The notes under the pieces: generated by a model
What the model saw: the letters and a program-made list of their open reading frames with translations, nothing else
Database searches by the model: none
Told to the model about the DNA's origin: nothing
Source of the DNA: Trichomonas vaginalis G3
Lineage: Eukaryota > Parabasalia > Trichomonadida > Trichomonadidae
Length of the DNA stretch: 64,000 nt
Assembly: GCF_026262505.1 (NCBI RefSeq)
Contig: NC_067206.1
Location: 17,753,319-17,817,318, forward strand
Reading direction: 5' to 3'
Part shown: positions 8,773 through 17,994 of the stretch, piece by piece
Layout: every line of letters begins with the position of its first letter
How positions within the stretch are numbered: the stretch's first letter is position 1
Program-made: the position numbers and the translations under genes

Positions 8773-10061
8773 ATGTCAAATGAAACAGCGTCTATGAGAG
8801 AAATACAACACAACCGACAACTCATTTTGCAAGCTCTAAATAAGAACACAACAAACTTTTCAAACTATTCTAAGATATCTGAGTCATTGAAAGAAGGAAA
8901 CTTAAAACTGACGATAAACCCAATGACAGATGAGTTTCTGTTTCAAGACAGTAAGAACCATACTGTCTGTGTAAATCCAACAAAAGGAACTTTAAACGAG
9001 AAACCTATAGATGAACTTCTTTTGAAAGCAGATGTTAACAACAAAGCTGACAAAGAGTATGTCATTGAAAAAGTTCAAGAAGAACATGACAGAGCAGATG
9101 CAACATATGCAACAAAAGAGGATGTTGAAAAGAAAGCTGACAAAGAGTATGTTGACGATGAGTTAGCATATCTGGCTAGTGGGTTAGTGAAGAAGGCAGA
9201 TAAGGAATATGTGGATGAAAAAGACAATGAAATTATAAAAAGGGTTGAATGGTACCATGAACGGACATCGAAGATTTTAGAAGGTAAAGCCAATACAGGG
9301 TGGGTTTCAGGATGTTTAGACCTTAAAGCCGACAAAGAAACTGTAGATATGTTGACACAAACGGTTTCAAGTCATACCAGAGGTTTAATGGAAGATGGAC
9401 AACAGTTGAAAGAGCTTGAGAAAGGTGTTACAGAGTTAAGGAATACAAAAGCAGACTCGACATGGATAGCTGGATATGTAGATGCAACAAAAGAACGTAT
9501 TTTAGCATGGACAGAAGGAACATACCCACAAAATATCATAGACATAGCATCTCTGACGTAAATGAACTTGAAGAAAAGTTATATAAAAAAGCAGACAAAA
9601 CAGAGCTTCAAACGTTAAAGACAGAAATACTTCAAACACTATATCCTATAGGTTCTATTTACACGTCAATGAACTCTACCAGACCAGAAGTAGTACTTGG
9701 TCTCGGAACTTGGACTCAAATAGTCGACAGGTTTTTGTATTGTGCAAACTCTTCAAAGGAAACAGGTGGAAGTAAAACGATTTCAGGTGAAAACCTACCT
9801 GCACACAGTCACTACATAAATTTAACTACAGCTGAAGCAGGTTGGCATAAGCATAGATATTGGGATTGGACAGGAATGACAAAAGGTAAAGGATATGATG
9901 TTAAAGACGACGTTAAGTTTGCTATAAATTGTTACTGGGATGACACTCAGGGAGGAGGAAGCCATACACATCGCATTACAGGATATTCGGAAACAACGGG
10001 ACAGAGTAAAGACTACATGCCACCTTACATGACAGTTTACGCATGGTATAGAATTGCTTAG
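8773..10061 (+). pseudogene. Fiber-like protein with phage tail-collar-type C-terminus (Maverick B)
   Basis: The N-terminal half has at least five 'KADKEYV'/'KADKETV' repeats, a trimeric coiled-coil pattern typical of phage and viral fibers. The C-terminal ~150 residues match the phage tail-collar/receptor-binding type: 'LYPIGSIYTSMNST', 'LGTWTQIVDRFLYCA', a 'LPAHSH' and 'GGSHTH' pair of His motifs and a final 'DYMPPYMTVYAWYR'. The C-terminal domain is nearly the same as in D (56202-59180). Likely an attachment protein. This copy is broken, with about one break. It converges on the integrase gene with a 4-bp overlap. Confidence 0.72.
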
Positions 10062-11017
10062 TCGTCATTTTCAACTTCTTTAGCATATTCGTCAGGAGTT
10101 GTCTTATATTTGTTAGGAACTGTCTTTGAAAGTATACCACCTTGAACTTTGACAAGTTTGAAACGAGGTCTGACAATAGTCGTTTTATCTTCTGCTTGCA
10201 GTCTGTACATTTTGCCATGTTTGCCTAAAACTTCATAATATTCTCTTGTATACTTTCTTCTATTTTTACGAACACGAATGTGAGTACCTGTCGAGTTCCC
10301 ATTGTTGTCATAGTCAATAGTATTTTCATATGGGTCGCGTTTAGGTATTTCTATTTTTACTTTGTCACCTTTCTGAAGTTTGAAGCCTGGCATTCTTTCT
10401 TGTTTGTCTCTTTTGACTAAACTATTAAATATATAGTCTTTCTCTAAGTCAGGGTTGTTTTTCATTTCTTCGGGGGAGTGGTTTCCCAAACCTTTTTGTT
10501 TACGGCTATTGTAAATATTTAAAACTTGTCTCATCTTTGCCATGGAGAAATGTCTATATTTGTCGTCATATGACATTTCATCTACCTCACCACCTTGTGG
10601 TTGATTTAAGTCTCTTAAGATTTTTATACAACTGTCAATGACACCAAGAGCAGAATGGTTTTGGTCGACAATGAAATATTGGTTTACATTTTTTGAACGC
10701 AGATAGTTTTTAATATCGTCTGATTTGAAAGAACTTTCACAGTCAGATGTCAGTTTTGTTGGATGGTATTTGTCAACGAAGATTGTCAAAGCAGTTTTCA
10801 CATCTAAAATATTTTTGGACTGTAATGGTATGGCTTCACAGTATCTTGTGTTTTGACCGACAAATATTAGCCAGTATGGTGGTCCATCTTCTCTATACCT
10901 CGGAATGTTTTCCAAGATATCCATAAACCAAGCATTTGGTGTTGAACTAAAGATTTTTATCATGAGTGCTTTCTTTGTTGCTTTAGAAACATACGGGTCC
11001 TTGTTTGGATTCGTCAT
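10058..11017 (-). CDS. Retroviral-type (rve) integrase of Maverick B
   Basis: Polinton integrase: would process the element ends and join them to target DNA in the nucleus. 319 residues. The core shows a first acidic position in 'NAWFMDILENIP' (~33), the 'LTSDCESSF' block, and the helix 'GVIDSCIKILRDLNQ'. The C-terminal half is a basic, chromodomain-like region ('VRKNRRKYTREYYEVLGKHG' and 'PRFKLVKV'). Homologue at 59221 in D. The frame is open. The start is 17 bp from the divergent gene at 11035. Confidence 0.8.
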   Translation of the reverse strand: MTNPNKDPYVSKATKKALMIKIFSSTPNAWFMDILENIPRYREDGPPYWLIFVGQNTRYCEAIPLQSKNILDVKTALTIFVDKYHPTKLTSDCESSFKSDDIKNYLRSKNVNQYFIVDQNHSALGVIDSCIKILRDLNQPQGGEVDEMSYDDKYRHFSMAKMRQVLNIYNSRKQKGLGNHSPEEMKNNPDLEKDYIFNSLVKRDKQERMPGFKLQKGDKVKIEIPKRDPYENTIDYDNNGNSTGTHIRVRKNRRKYTREYYEVLGKHGKMYRLQAEDKTTIVRPRFKLVKVQGGILSKTVPNKYKTTPDEYAKEVENDD

Positions 11018-11034
11018 TTTTTAACCCATAAGAA

Positions 11035-11436
11035 ATGGGTTTATTTGGCGCGTTAGCAGGAGTTGCATCCAGATTTTTACCCGCAGTGGGAACAATAGCC
11101 AGAGGTGCATTTGGAATTGGAAGGAAGATTTTGAGTACATTAGGTATACTGAAAGAGAAAGCACAACCTATTATACAAACTGTACAGAAAGGTTGGGAGG
11201 TAGCACGAGATGCAACAAATCTTATTCCAAATCCTGAAACAAGAGGAAAAGTTCAAGGATGGATGGACAATGTAGGAAGACAAGCAGGAAACTACTATAA
11301 CAAAGCAAATGACTACTATAACCAAGCAGGGCACTACATGGACCAAGGTGAAAGATTCTTTAACAGAGGATATAACCATGCACAACAGTGGGTAAACAAC
11401 AACCAACCGCAACCGCCTCAAACTTGGGGAATGTAA
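11035..11436 (+). CDS. Small Gly/Ala-rich amphipathic protein, possibly pVI-like
   Basis: 133 residues. The N-terminus 'MGLFGALAGVASRFLPAVG' is hydrophobic and Gly/Ala-rich; the C-terminal half is Tyr/Asn/Gln-rich with 'NYYNKANDYYNQAGHYMDQG' repeats. Divergent with the integrase over 17 bp (TTTTTTAACCCATAAGAA). Its N-terminus resembles that of 51618-52157 in D, so it may be the functional counterpart. A membrane-active minor virion protein is inferred. Confidence 0.5.
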   Translation: MGLFGALAGVASRFLPAVGTIARGAFGIGRKILSTLGILKEKAQPIIQTVQKGWEVARDATNLIPNPETRGKVQGWMDNVGRQAGNYYNKANDYYNQAGHYMDQGERFFNRGYNHAQQWVNNNQPQPPQTWGM

Positions 11437-11454
11437 ATTTTTTACTGAGATGAA

Positions 11455-11559
11455 ATGAACAATACAGCATTGAGACAAATGGGTTCAAGATGGATTTGTC
11501 GACTTCCAGCAGTTACACAACGTGTTTGTCAAGTTCTTCCTATACCTCAGAAGTTTTAG
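11455..11559 (+). CDS. 34-residue basic peptide
   Basis: A short open frame 'MNNTALRQMGSRWICRLPAV...' ending at TAG. Its leader, TTTTTTACTGAGATGAA, is repeated before the next gene at 11626, which argues that this small frame is also expressed. Basic and Cys-containing; no family recognised. Confidence 0.4.
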   Translation: MNNTALRQMGSRWICRLPAVTQRVCQVLPIPQKF

Positions 11560-11625
11560 ACCGACTTAAAAAACCTAAACAACCAGTTGAAAACAAACCA
11601 AACTAAAATTTTTTACTGAGATGAA

Positions 11626-12228
11626 ATGACCGAAGAAGTTGAAACGGTAGATTTGACACCACAAACAAAAAGTTCAGAACCATTGTCAAAACCTGTCAAA
11701 GAACTTACAGATGAAGAGAAAAATTCAATAATAGAAAGTGCCAGGTCTGGAAATACAAACCCTAACTACAAAGTCACTTTTCATAGAAATGGAACGGCTA
11801 GTATCTCAAAAAAGAAACAGACTCTCACAAATAAAATATTGAAGTCTGAAGGAGTTAAAGAGACAACAGATGGAAAAGTTTACTTCACCGACCAACAGTT
11901 CATTATAGAACATCTCATTGACTTAGAGTCGAAATATTCTAAACTTTACAACAAACACAAAAAGTTGAAAGGAAAACAAAAACAAATGGCATATGATATT
12001 TATGAAGATGTTGACGACACAACCATACCTGCAAGTGAGGTAAAGTCAGAGGAACCGAAAAGTGACGAAAAACCGATAGAAGAAGAAAAACCGATAGAAG
12101 AAGAAAAACCAAAAACTGAAGATAAACCAAAACCAAAGTTTAGTTTCCAAACTAAACCAAGTCAACCTTCATTAGCTGGTATGGGTTGGCGTCAAAGACT
12201 TATGGCAGCAGGTGGTTATGTAAAGTAA
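11626..12228 (+). CDS. Charged 200-residue protein of unknown function
   Basis: Acidic and Lys-rich, with a coiled-coil segment around residues 90-125 ('LESKYSKLYNKHKKLKGKQ'), a duplicated 'KPIEEE' low-complexity stretch (~150-165), and a C-terminus ending 'GMGWRQRLMAAGGYVK'. Start set by the TTTTTTACTGAGATGAA leader. It lies directly upstream of the polymerase in the same direction. In many protein-primed replicons the gene before the polymerase encodes the terminal protein; here that is only a guess. Confidence 0.5.
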   Translation: MTEEVETVDLTPQTKSSEPLSKPVKELTDEEKNSIIESARSGNTNPNYKVTFHRNGTASISKKKQTLTNKILKSEGVKETTDGKVYFTDQQFIIEHLIDLESKYSKLYNKHKKLKGKQKQMAYDIYEDVDDTTIPASEVKSEEPKSDEKPIEEEKPIEEEKPKTEDKPKPKFSFQTKPSQPSLAGMGWRQRLMAAGGYVK

Positions 12229-12259
12229 AGAAAAAAAATATTTTTTTATTTTTATAAAA

Positions 12260-14413
12260 ATGCCCCCATATAGAATGGATAGAAAATCTGCTAGAATAAA
12301 AGCAGAGTTGCAAAGATATGGTTGGAGAGTTTCGAAGAATTTTAAATATAGGAAGGGAAGACCCATAAAAGTCTATGACAAATTATCTGGTCTTCGCTAT
12401 GAGATGGACTTGGAAACAGCGCGCGCAAATTATCCAAACAGACTAGAGAGGTTAGAAGAAGAACGTCTTATGAACATGCCTTTCGATGTTAGTGAACCTC
12501 AAGTTGAAGGACACGACGGCTTTGCCAGATTCTACTGGAAACATGACGAACAATTGCATCCTTTGAGAAGGAAAAAAGGAAAAGGTGAAGACGCACATGC
12601 TCCCATGGAAAGAACAAGATATGCATATGAAAAGTATCGTGAAGTTAGAAGTCAAATTACATCTGGTCGAACCTTTACAGTAAACTTTGACGAAGGAAAG
12701 AACAAAGAAGGCTTCATGGGTGTACTTGCTGCCATACAAGACGGAAATAAGAAAGGATACAATCTCAGACTAACTATAACAGATTTGGACGGTCACATTT
12801 ACTATGCACATGGCAATGTCACAACAGCTGCAATGCTTCTTGACGCTTTCAAGACTACAAAGAGAGAACAAATGTTTGACTCCGACTCAGACATTTTGAA
12901 TGCAATTGAAGGAATTGCAAGTGTCAAGTTCGAATGGTACCAACCTAACCCTCAAGCAGTCAGACAACATGCTGGATACTTCCCGTTCATAAATAAGTCT
13001 GACATTGACTTGACAAGGTATGGAATTTACAATTCAATTGAAAAAATTGTCAATGAACCTTGTATTCTTACATGTCTCAGGAACTCTGGTCTTGTTACAG
13101 ATGAGAAGATGAAGTATCTTGAGTCATGTGTGAAGACAAGGTACATTCTCAGAGGTCAATTGGCAAAAATTGCACCGTTGGCAAATGTCAATATCCGAGT
13201 CAACATACCTACAGCTAAAGGTTCTTCACATGACGACTATGTTGTTGACAAAGACTTACCATGGTTGAAGATTGCAATTGTCCACAACCACTTCATGTTG
13301 AACGAAAGTCTTACAAACCCATTGTTCGGAAAAGGCAAGTGCAACATTGTCAGAGCTGTTAACATTCTTTTCGAGAAAGGTTTGTTGGAACCGATTCCAG
13401 ATGACAAGCTGACAGAAAGTTTTGTACCAAAAGACGAAACAAACTTTTCACTGTTAGCAAGACCAAAAGTTGTTCCAGACAAAGTTCTAGTACAAAAGAA
13501 GTACACAGTTCCAAAAGGAGTTGGATTGTTCGGATACCAACCTGAACCAGAAGAACTTCCAATGAGGTTGCAAGAACTTCAAGATGCTATAAACAAACTC
13601 CCATTGAGACATCCAATCGACGTCAAATTGTATTGGAGAGCTTCTGAGTTAGGTCAGAAGGTTTTATATGAAACAGGTTGCTTCGACGATGTTTATGAGA
13701 TAACAGGAGAAGTTTCTCAGAAGATAAGAGACTCGCTTGAATTTCCAAAAACTGGTCCGATTGGATGCGATAAGTTCGACTCAGATGAAAAAATATACTA
13801 TGTCGACCTTAACGCCGCATACATGAGGTTCGTCCAATATATCCCGACTGGAATTCCAAACGAAGATGGTGAGTTCCCAGGAAGGAACTATACAGTTGGA
13901 AAAGTCATACAACAACTGTATGATATTAGGAAAGCTTCAAACCCCAAACTTGCAATGACATTAAAATTGCTTATGAATTCGACATGGGGGTATTCCATTA
14001 AAAAACCTCAAGAGATGAAGAGTAAACACTATGAGAAGGTCGACAACTTTGTTGAAAGGTTCTCCCCTTTTGTTTTGAAATACGAATTCACTCAAGGTCA
14101 AAGTGGCTTAGTAACCACATTAAAACCTATTGTCGAACATTGGTCTTACCCTCAGTTCGCAAAGGCAGTCCTTGACAACTACAACAAATTCTTCTCCGAA
14201 GTCAAATCCAAAGTGAAGGTTTACTATGAGAACATTGACGCACTCATGACGAACGAAGAAGGCTATAACAAACTCATTGAAATGGGAATGGTCGGTGAAA
14301 AGATGGGTCAATTCAAATTGGACAAAATTTTCACCGAAGTTCATGTCCTCTCCAAGCGTAAGTACTGGGGTGTTAAAGAAGACGGCACAGAAATAAAACA
14401 TTGCATGAAATAA
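12260..14413 (+). CDS. Protein-primed family B DNA polymerase (Maverick B)
   Basis: 717 residues. Polymerase motifs in order: motif A 'YYVDLNAAYM' (~510), motif B 'KLLMNSTWGY' (~568-577), and a motif C-like 'VYYENIDALMT' (~655), then the basic 'LSKRKYWGV' near the C-terminus typical of this family. The long N-terminal half would hold the exonuclease and TP-binding parts. Polinton polymerases are usually over 1000 residues, so this one is short and may be degenerate although its frame reads through. It would copy the linear element from protein-capped ends. The leader is TTTTTTTATTTTTATAAAA. Confidence 0.8.
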   Translation: MPPYRMDRKSARIKAELQRYGWRVSKNFKYRKGRPIKVYDKLSGLRYEMDLETARANYPNRLERLEEERLMNMPFDVSEPQVEGHDGFARFYWKHDEQLHPLRRKKGKGEDAHAPMERTRYAYEKYREVRSQITSGRTFTVNFDEGKNKEGFMGVLAAIQDGNKKGYNLRLTITDLDGHIYYAHGNVTTAAMLLDAFKTTKREQMFDSDSDILNAIEGIASVKFEWYQPNPQAVRQHAGYFPFINKSDIDLTRYGIYNSIEKIVNEPCILTCLRNSGLVTDEKMKYLESCVKTRYILRGQLAKIAPLANVNIRVNIPTAKGSSHDDYVVDKDLPWLKIAIVHNHFMLNESLTNPLFGKGKCNIVRAVNILFEKGLLEPIPDDKLTESFVPKDETNFSLLARPKVVPDKVLVQKKYTVPKGVGLFGYQPEPEELPMRLQELQDAINKLPLRHPIDVKLYWRASELGQKVLYETGCFDDVYEITGEVSQKIRDSLEFPKTGPIGCDKFDSDEKIYYVDLNAAYMRFVQYIPTGIPNEDGEFPGRNYTVGKVIQQLYDIRKASNPKLAMTLKLLMNSTWGYSIKKPQEMKSKHYEKVDNFVERFSPFVLKYEFTQGQSGLVTTLKPIVEHWSYPQFAKAVLDNYNKFFSEVKSKVKVYYENIDALMTNEEGYNKLIEMGMVGEKMGQFKLDKIFTEVHVLSKRKYWGVKEDGTEIKHCMK

Positions 14414-14420
14414 AAAATTT

Positions 14421-14528
14421 TTATTCGAATTTGAATCGGACAGGTCGAGTTACACCATTCTTGGTCTCAAACTCATATATAACCTGTTTGTTTGTATTTT
14501 CGTCGACTATGACACGAGACACGAACAT
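14421..14528 (-). CDS. 35-residue possible small protein
   Basis: Reverse-strand frame 'MFVSRVIVDENTNKQVIYEF...' ending 'PVRFKFE', converging on the polymerase stop. Composition is protein-like (alternating hydrophobic residues, as in a beta-hairpin). No homologue in the window. It marks the left edge of the accessory block. Confidence 0.3.
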   Translation of the reverse strand: MFVSRVIVDENTNKQVIYEFETKNGVTRPVRFKFE

Positions 14529-14558
14529 TGACCAAACGGACAAAAAGTGTCATTTCGG

Positions 14559-14822
14559 ATGGTCACGCAGCCAATCGCATTCGAGCACTTCGAAGAAGCC
14601 TTACGTTCCAAGGGAGAGGGTGTCTGGTGCAAGGCAGAGGTCATGAAACTCTACGAGCAGTACATCCTCAATGCCTGGGAGGACAAATCGTCCTTGGATT
14701 GGCAATTCTACCAACTCCTCTGGGACGACCTCCTACGCAACTGGGATGACGAAAGAGTCCAATTCAGGGGTCAGGAACTACTTGTCCAAATTCTCATTAA
14801 TTTAAGCTACTTAACTAAATAA
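14559..14822 (+). CDS. 87-residue acidic protein of the accessory block
   Basis: ATG at 14559, preceded by AAAAAGTGTCATTTCGG, the start-site signature shared by genes of this block. The product is acidic and Trp/Leu-rich ('WQFYQLLWDDLLRNWDD') and helical in appearance. GC is visibly higher than in the Maverick core genes. No family recognised. Confidence 0.5.
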   Translation: MVTQPIAFEHFEEALRSKGEGVWCKAEVMKLYEQYILNAWEDKSSLDWQFYQLLWDDLLRNWDDERVQFRGQELLVQILINLSYLTK

Positions 14823-14871
14823 ACACCTAAATTTACTTGGGGTTTCCCCCTAAAATAAAATTTTTTTACTC

Positions 14872-15567
14872 TTAGAACCACTCGAGGTTCTCCTTACGGT
14901 TGTTGAGCTTGTCACCGTCAATGTGTCTGACCTTCGTCCTCTTGTTTGGATTTGGAACCCATTGAATTGCGACAAGCTTGCCCATGGAGATTGAACCGTA
15001 ATTCCGAAGGGTAAGGTTCAAGTGTCCCAAGTTGTTGAGGACTGGGGTAAGAACCTTGCCGGTCTCCCTGTTGCGGATTTGGTATGGGTAGGGTTGGGAA
15101 ATTTCGTAAGTGTCATCGGCAACAAGGGTTGCCCAAACTTCCTCTTCTTCGTGTTTCTCTTCTTCCTCTTCCTCTTCTTCGTGTTTCTCTTCTTCCTCGA
15201 CAATTCCTTCTTCAATTCTGTGTTCACGAATTACGGTGTTGCATGTTCTGTCCTTTCCGAGTACCTTCCAGATGGCGTCTATCTCTTCGAAGAAACGGTA
15301 GATGAGTCTGGCAAGGTCTCGGTTCTCTCTCGCGTAAATGCGCAAGGTTTCCGCTAAATCGTTCAGGACTTTCTCATTGGAAGCTTGGTTCATGAGGAAC
15401 TCACCTTTAAGTCCCTTCATCTCTTCCATAAGACTACTTTGGAGAGTCTTAACGGTGTTTGTCAGATGAGCTTTCAATTGGGCAATTTGAATTTGAACTG
15501 GGCGCTTGTCTGGCAACATTGAAAGGACATCTGCCATTGTGTTCGGCTTCGGTGCTTGTTCGGACAT
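14872..15567 (-). CDS. Coiled-coil protein with NUMOD4/HNH-like C-terminus
   Basis: 231 residues. An N-terminal helical region (~1-110, heptad-like) leads into a Glu-rich stretch (~125-150). The last ~85 residues follow the NUMOD4-HNH layout: 'YQIRNRETGKVL', 'LGHLNLTLRNYG', 'LVAIQWVPNPN' and 'VRHIDGDKLNNRKENLEW'. In that family this module binds and nicks DNA; whether this one is catalytic cannot be said. The start follows ACTTCATTTTTTCG, which contains TCATTT. Higher GC than neighbours; unique to B in this window. Confidence 0.65.
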   Translation of the reverse strand: MSEQAPKPNTMADVLSMLPDKRPVQIQIAQLKAHLTNTVKTLQSSLMEEMKGLKGEFLMNQASNEKVLNDLAETLRIYARENRDLARLIYRFFEEIDAIWKVLGKDRTCNTVIREHRIEEGIVEEEEKHEEEEEEEEKHEEEEVWATLVADDTYEISQPYPYQIRNRETGKVLTPVLNNLGHLNLTLRNYGSISMGKLVAIQWVPNPNKRTKVRHIDGDKLNNRKENLEWF

Positions 15568-15643
15568 CGAAAAAATGAAGTGGTTTGAGAATGACGGTTT
15601 TACTTCAAAAAGCTTGTTATGACGGTTAAGTCATACAACAAGT

Positions 15644-16123
15644 TTAAAATAATATCTTGTTCTTCTTCTGAACGTTTGTTGTCTCTTCCGATAAAAGTTT
15701 GGAACATGAGAACCAAAAAACGTTTTTTGAGATTGCGGAAGAGTTCAGGCAAACGTTCATATTCGGATATGTTGGGAGCAGTTCGAAACATCTGAGCTGA
15801 CTTTCGGACAAAATTGGGACAATGTCAGAAAATTCATCTTTGGTCGGACTGCTTGAAGGTAAGTCCCTTACATGTAAGTAGCTCTGGTAAAGTCTTCTCA
15901 TTTCTGCTAACTTTTGGAGTATAGCTTCGTAGTTTAGAAGTTTTAATTTTAATTGTCTTATTCCACTCTTTACTTCTAAACGGTAAGTATCCATGAGGTC
16001 AAGAGTAGCTTTGGTAGCTTTAAGTGGAGCTATCTGTTCCTTGACTTGTGCAATTTTGGTTGCAATTGTGGTTTGAGCTCCTTCAAGTTCGCCGTCTATG
16101 TCGTTCTCAACGTCTTCAACCAT
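15644..16123 (-). pseudogene. Coiled-coil protein relic
   Basis: The N-terminal ~105 residues form a long helix-rich region ('IATKIAQVKEQIAPLKATK', 'LKLKLLNYEAILQKLAEM') typical of coiled coils. The C-terminal end looks unlike the rest, so the gene appears broken, with one or two breaks. Upstream, around 16180, a TTCATTTTTTGA signature precedes a possible earlier start. No family recognised. Confidence 0.4.
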
Positions 16124-16199
16124 AGCTTGAAACTCTTCATCGGTCCATTGAGATTGGTGTGGACGAATTTAACTTGCTTCATTCAAAAAATGAAAAAAA

Positions 16200-16520
16200 A
16201 ATGTTTTTACTCAAAGCGTGCCATGTATATGGCTATAAGAAACTTACCAGAAGGCTTCTTCTTCACATGAGACTCTGGTACTTGAGTGTTGGTGTTGGAG
16301 TTCTTGGGGAGGTGGCTCTGAAATTTCAAATCTCTCTCGAGCGCAACAACAGATGTCAGAATAACATTCCCCACTGTCCTTCTTGCACCATAAACTGTGT
16401 ATTGACCAAACTTGCATTTACAGGAAGACCGGTCAATACAAGGTTCACAGTTTGAAATAGTTGTACACAAACCTGTTGAGTACGAGTGTGAGTAAAAAAC
16501 ATAAAAAAGTGAAGTGAAAA
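16200..16520. other. Unresolved stretch within the accessory block
   Basis: Overlapping frames on both strands. One reverse-strand frame from 16497 begins with an ATG after CACTTCACTTTTTT and encodes under 50 residues; another has a Cys-rich start but no ATG. I cannot decide which, if any, is used. GC remains high, like the rest of the block. Confidence 0.3.
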
Positions 16521-16551
16521 TGAGATGTTTACTGAACTTTGGATGTCGCCT

Positions 16552-16899
16552 TCACAGGTTATGTAGAACGGCTGACCGAGAAGTGAAGAGAGACTGAATT
16601 GCCAATTTCATATGGGGTAGGGGGTTCTCCTTGTTTGGTATTTTTATCCAAGGACGTTTGTTTAGGAACTTAACAAGAGCTTCTCTTTTGGCGTCCTTTA
16701 TGCCATCGTAGGCTGTCCCGTCTGGTATTTGAATTGGAATTCCAGTCGAAGTCTCGAGCTGAAGTGTAGACCTTCCAGAAATAGTGGTGAACTTGACCTT
16801 GGGCTTCATTACCCTGCGCAAGTACTGCTTAACAACTTCATTTATCTCTATAAGGTAAATTGCCTCGTCAAATCCTTCTGGTATTCCGAGTCCTTCCAT
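16552..16899 (-). CDS. 115-residue protein of unknown function
   Basis: The open frame starts with an ATG at 16899, just left of the 22-bp repeat array. Residues 5-35 look helical ('IYLIEINEVVKQYLRRVM'), then a beta-rich segment ('VKFTTISGRSTLQLETSTG') and a basic end. Divergent from the Pro-rich gene at 17149. Not recognised. Confidence 0.45.
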   Translation of the reverse strand: MEGLGIPEGFDEAIYLIEINEVVKQYLRRVMKPKVKFTTISGRSTLQLETSTGIPIQIPDGTAYDGIKDAKREALVKFLNKRPWIKIPNKENPLPHMKLAIQSLFTSRSAVLHNL

Positions 16900-17035
16900 C
16901 CGACAGGAAAATATTTTCCCGACAACTGGAAAAAATTTTCCCGACGACAGGAAGGACTCTTCCAGTTGTCCGTCCGTAAACCATTCAAATTTTCGAAAAT
17001 TGAGAACTTTTGGTCGAACTTCAGAAAAAGTTTTT

Positions 17036-17135
17036 CCTTCCGACAGGAAAGGTTTTCCTTCCGACAGGAAAGGTTTTTCCTTCCGACAGGAAAGGTTTTT
17101 CCTTCCGACAGGAAAGGTTTTTCCTTCCGACGGTT
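17036..17135. repeat. ~22-bp tandem repeats, each palindromic
   Basis: About five head-to-tail units of CCTTCCGACAGGAAAGG plus a T-rich spacer, 21-22 bp apart. Each unit is itself an imperfect palindrome (CCTT.CC / GG.AAGG). Related single units with ttttCCCGACaactGGAAAA occur at 16905-16975. The array lies between the divergent genes starting at 16899 and 17149. Candidate operator or origin iterons. Confidence 0.7.
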
Positions 17136-17148
17136 AAGCCACAAACAG

Positions 17149-17725
17149 ATGTCCGACGTACCACCAACCGAGCCCATTCCCAAACCAGAGGAACCTAAAG
17201 CACCAGCCCCTGCACCTCAGCAACCTCAGTTCCAGCAAGTCCCTCCACCAAATTACTACCAATTTCCACCTCAAGGTTACTACCTACCACAAGGCTTCCC
17301 GAACTACCCTCCTCCTCAGCCTATGCCTTACTTCCCCAACCCTTGGATGTTTATGCAAAACCCTGCCCCACAATTCCAATCTCAATCCAAGAGAGACCAA
17401 GAGTTCGAGGAAGGTCTGAACCGCTTACGCAAAGAGTATGCTACTACCCCAATGGAAGAAGACAGGCTTTCAGTCTCTTCCCTAAATCGACCATTCGACT
17501 CGTACCACAGATTCGGTTCGTGACCGTGAAGACTACCTCAAGCAGTCTGAGAGACTCTTCATCCTACAATCATTTACAGTTGGAGCTCTCAAGAACATGC
17601 GCAATTACGAAGGTCAGACACCAGCTGGAGACCGCAAAACAGACGTACTCGCAAGAGCAGTCCAACTGGTCAAGACAAAGACCGAGATAGTCGACTTCAT
17701 TCTTGCAGCTTGCCCATACAAGTAA
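17149..17725 (+). pseudogene. Pro/Gln/Tyr-rich structural protein relic
   Basis: From the ATG at 17149, right after the tandem repeats, the N-terminal ~90 residues are Pro/Gln/Tyr/Phe-rich ('PNYYQFPPQGYYLPQGFPNY'), an intrinsically disordered scaffold-like tail. A charged helical region follows. Coding character persists to about 17725, so the gene looks broken, with about one break. No family recognised. Confidence 0.5.
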
Positions 17726-17753
17726 AAAAATAAACAATTACGAGTTAAACTTT

Positions 17754-17954
17754 TTATTCTTTCTTTTCTGAGTTGTTTAGAGCTGGTTTCTCTTGTAGAA
17801 ACCTTTCGTACTCTTCCATGGTCATGTAATTGCGAATTTGGTACGCAATTCCAGGTTCGTTGTTTTTGAACCTTACGTATGTAACGCTTCCATCCTCCTC
17901 AGGGAAGTAAGCTGCTAACATCTGACCAAGTTTTCTCGGTGACTCGGAGCTCAT
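17754..17954 (-). CDS. 66-residue protein of the accessory block
   Basis: Starts after AAAAAGTGACATTTTT, the block's start signature. Product 'MSSESPRKLGQMLAAYF...' with 'VTYVRFKNNEPGIAYQIRNY' in the middle and a charged tail. Compact alpha/beta composition; not recognised. Confidence 0.5.
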   Translation of the reverse strand: MSSESPRKLGQMLAAYFPEEDGSVTYVRFKNNEPGIAYQIRNYMTMEEYERFLQEKPALNNSEKKE

Positions 17955-17994
17955 AAAAATGTCACTTTTTAAACGTTAAGTTTTTAGTCTTATT

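Noticed and set aside
15022-15357. Plus-strand frames opposite the HNH-like gene
   Set aside because: They arise from the Glu-rich codons read on the opposite strand (Ser/Phe/Leu runs); the reverse-strand gene has the domain evidence.
17036-17135. CRISPR-like array
   Set aside because: Units are head-to-tail at 22 bp with only T-run spacers, no unique spacers and no cas genes; eukaryotic context.
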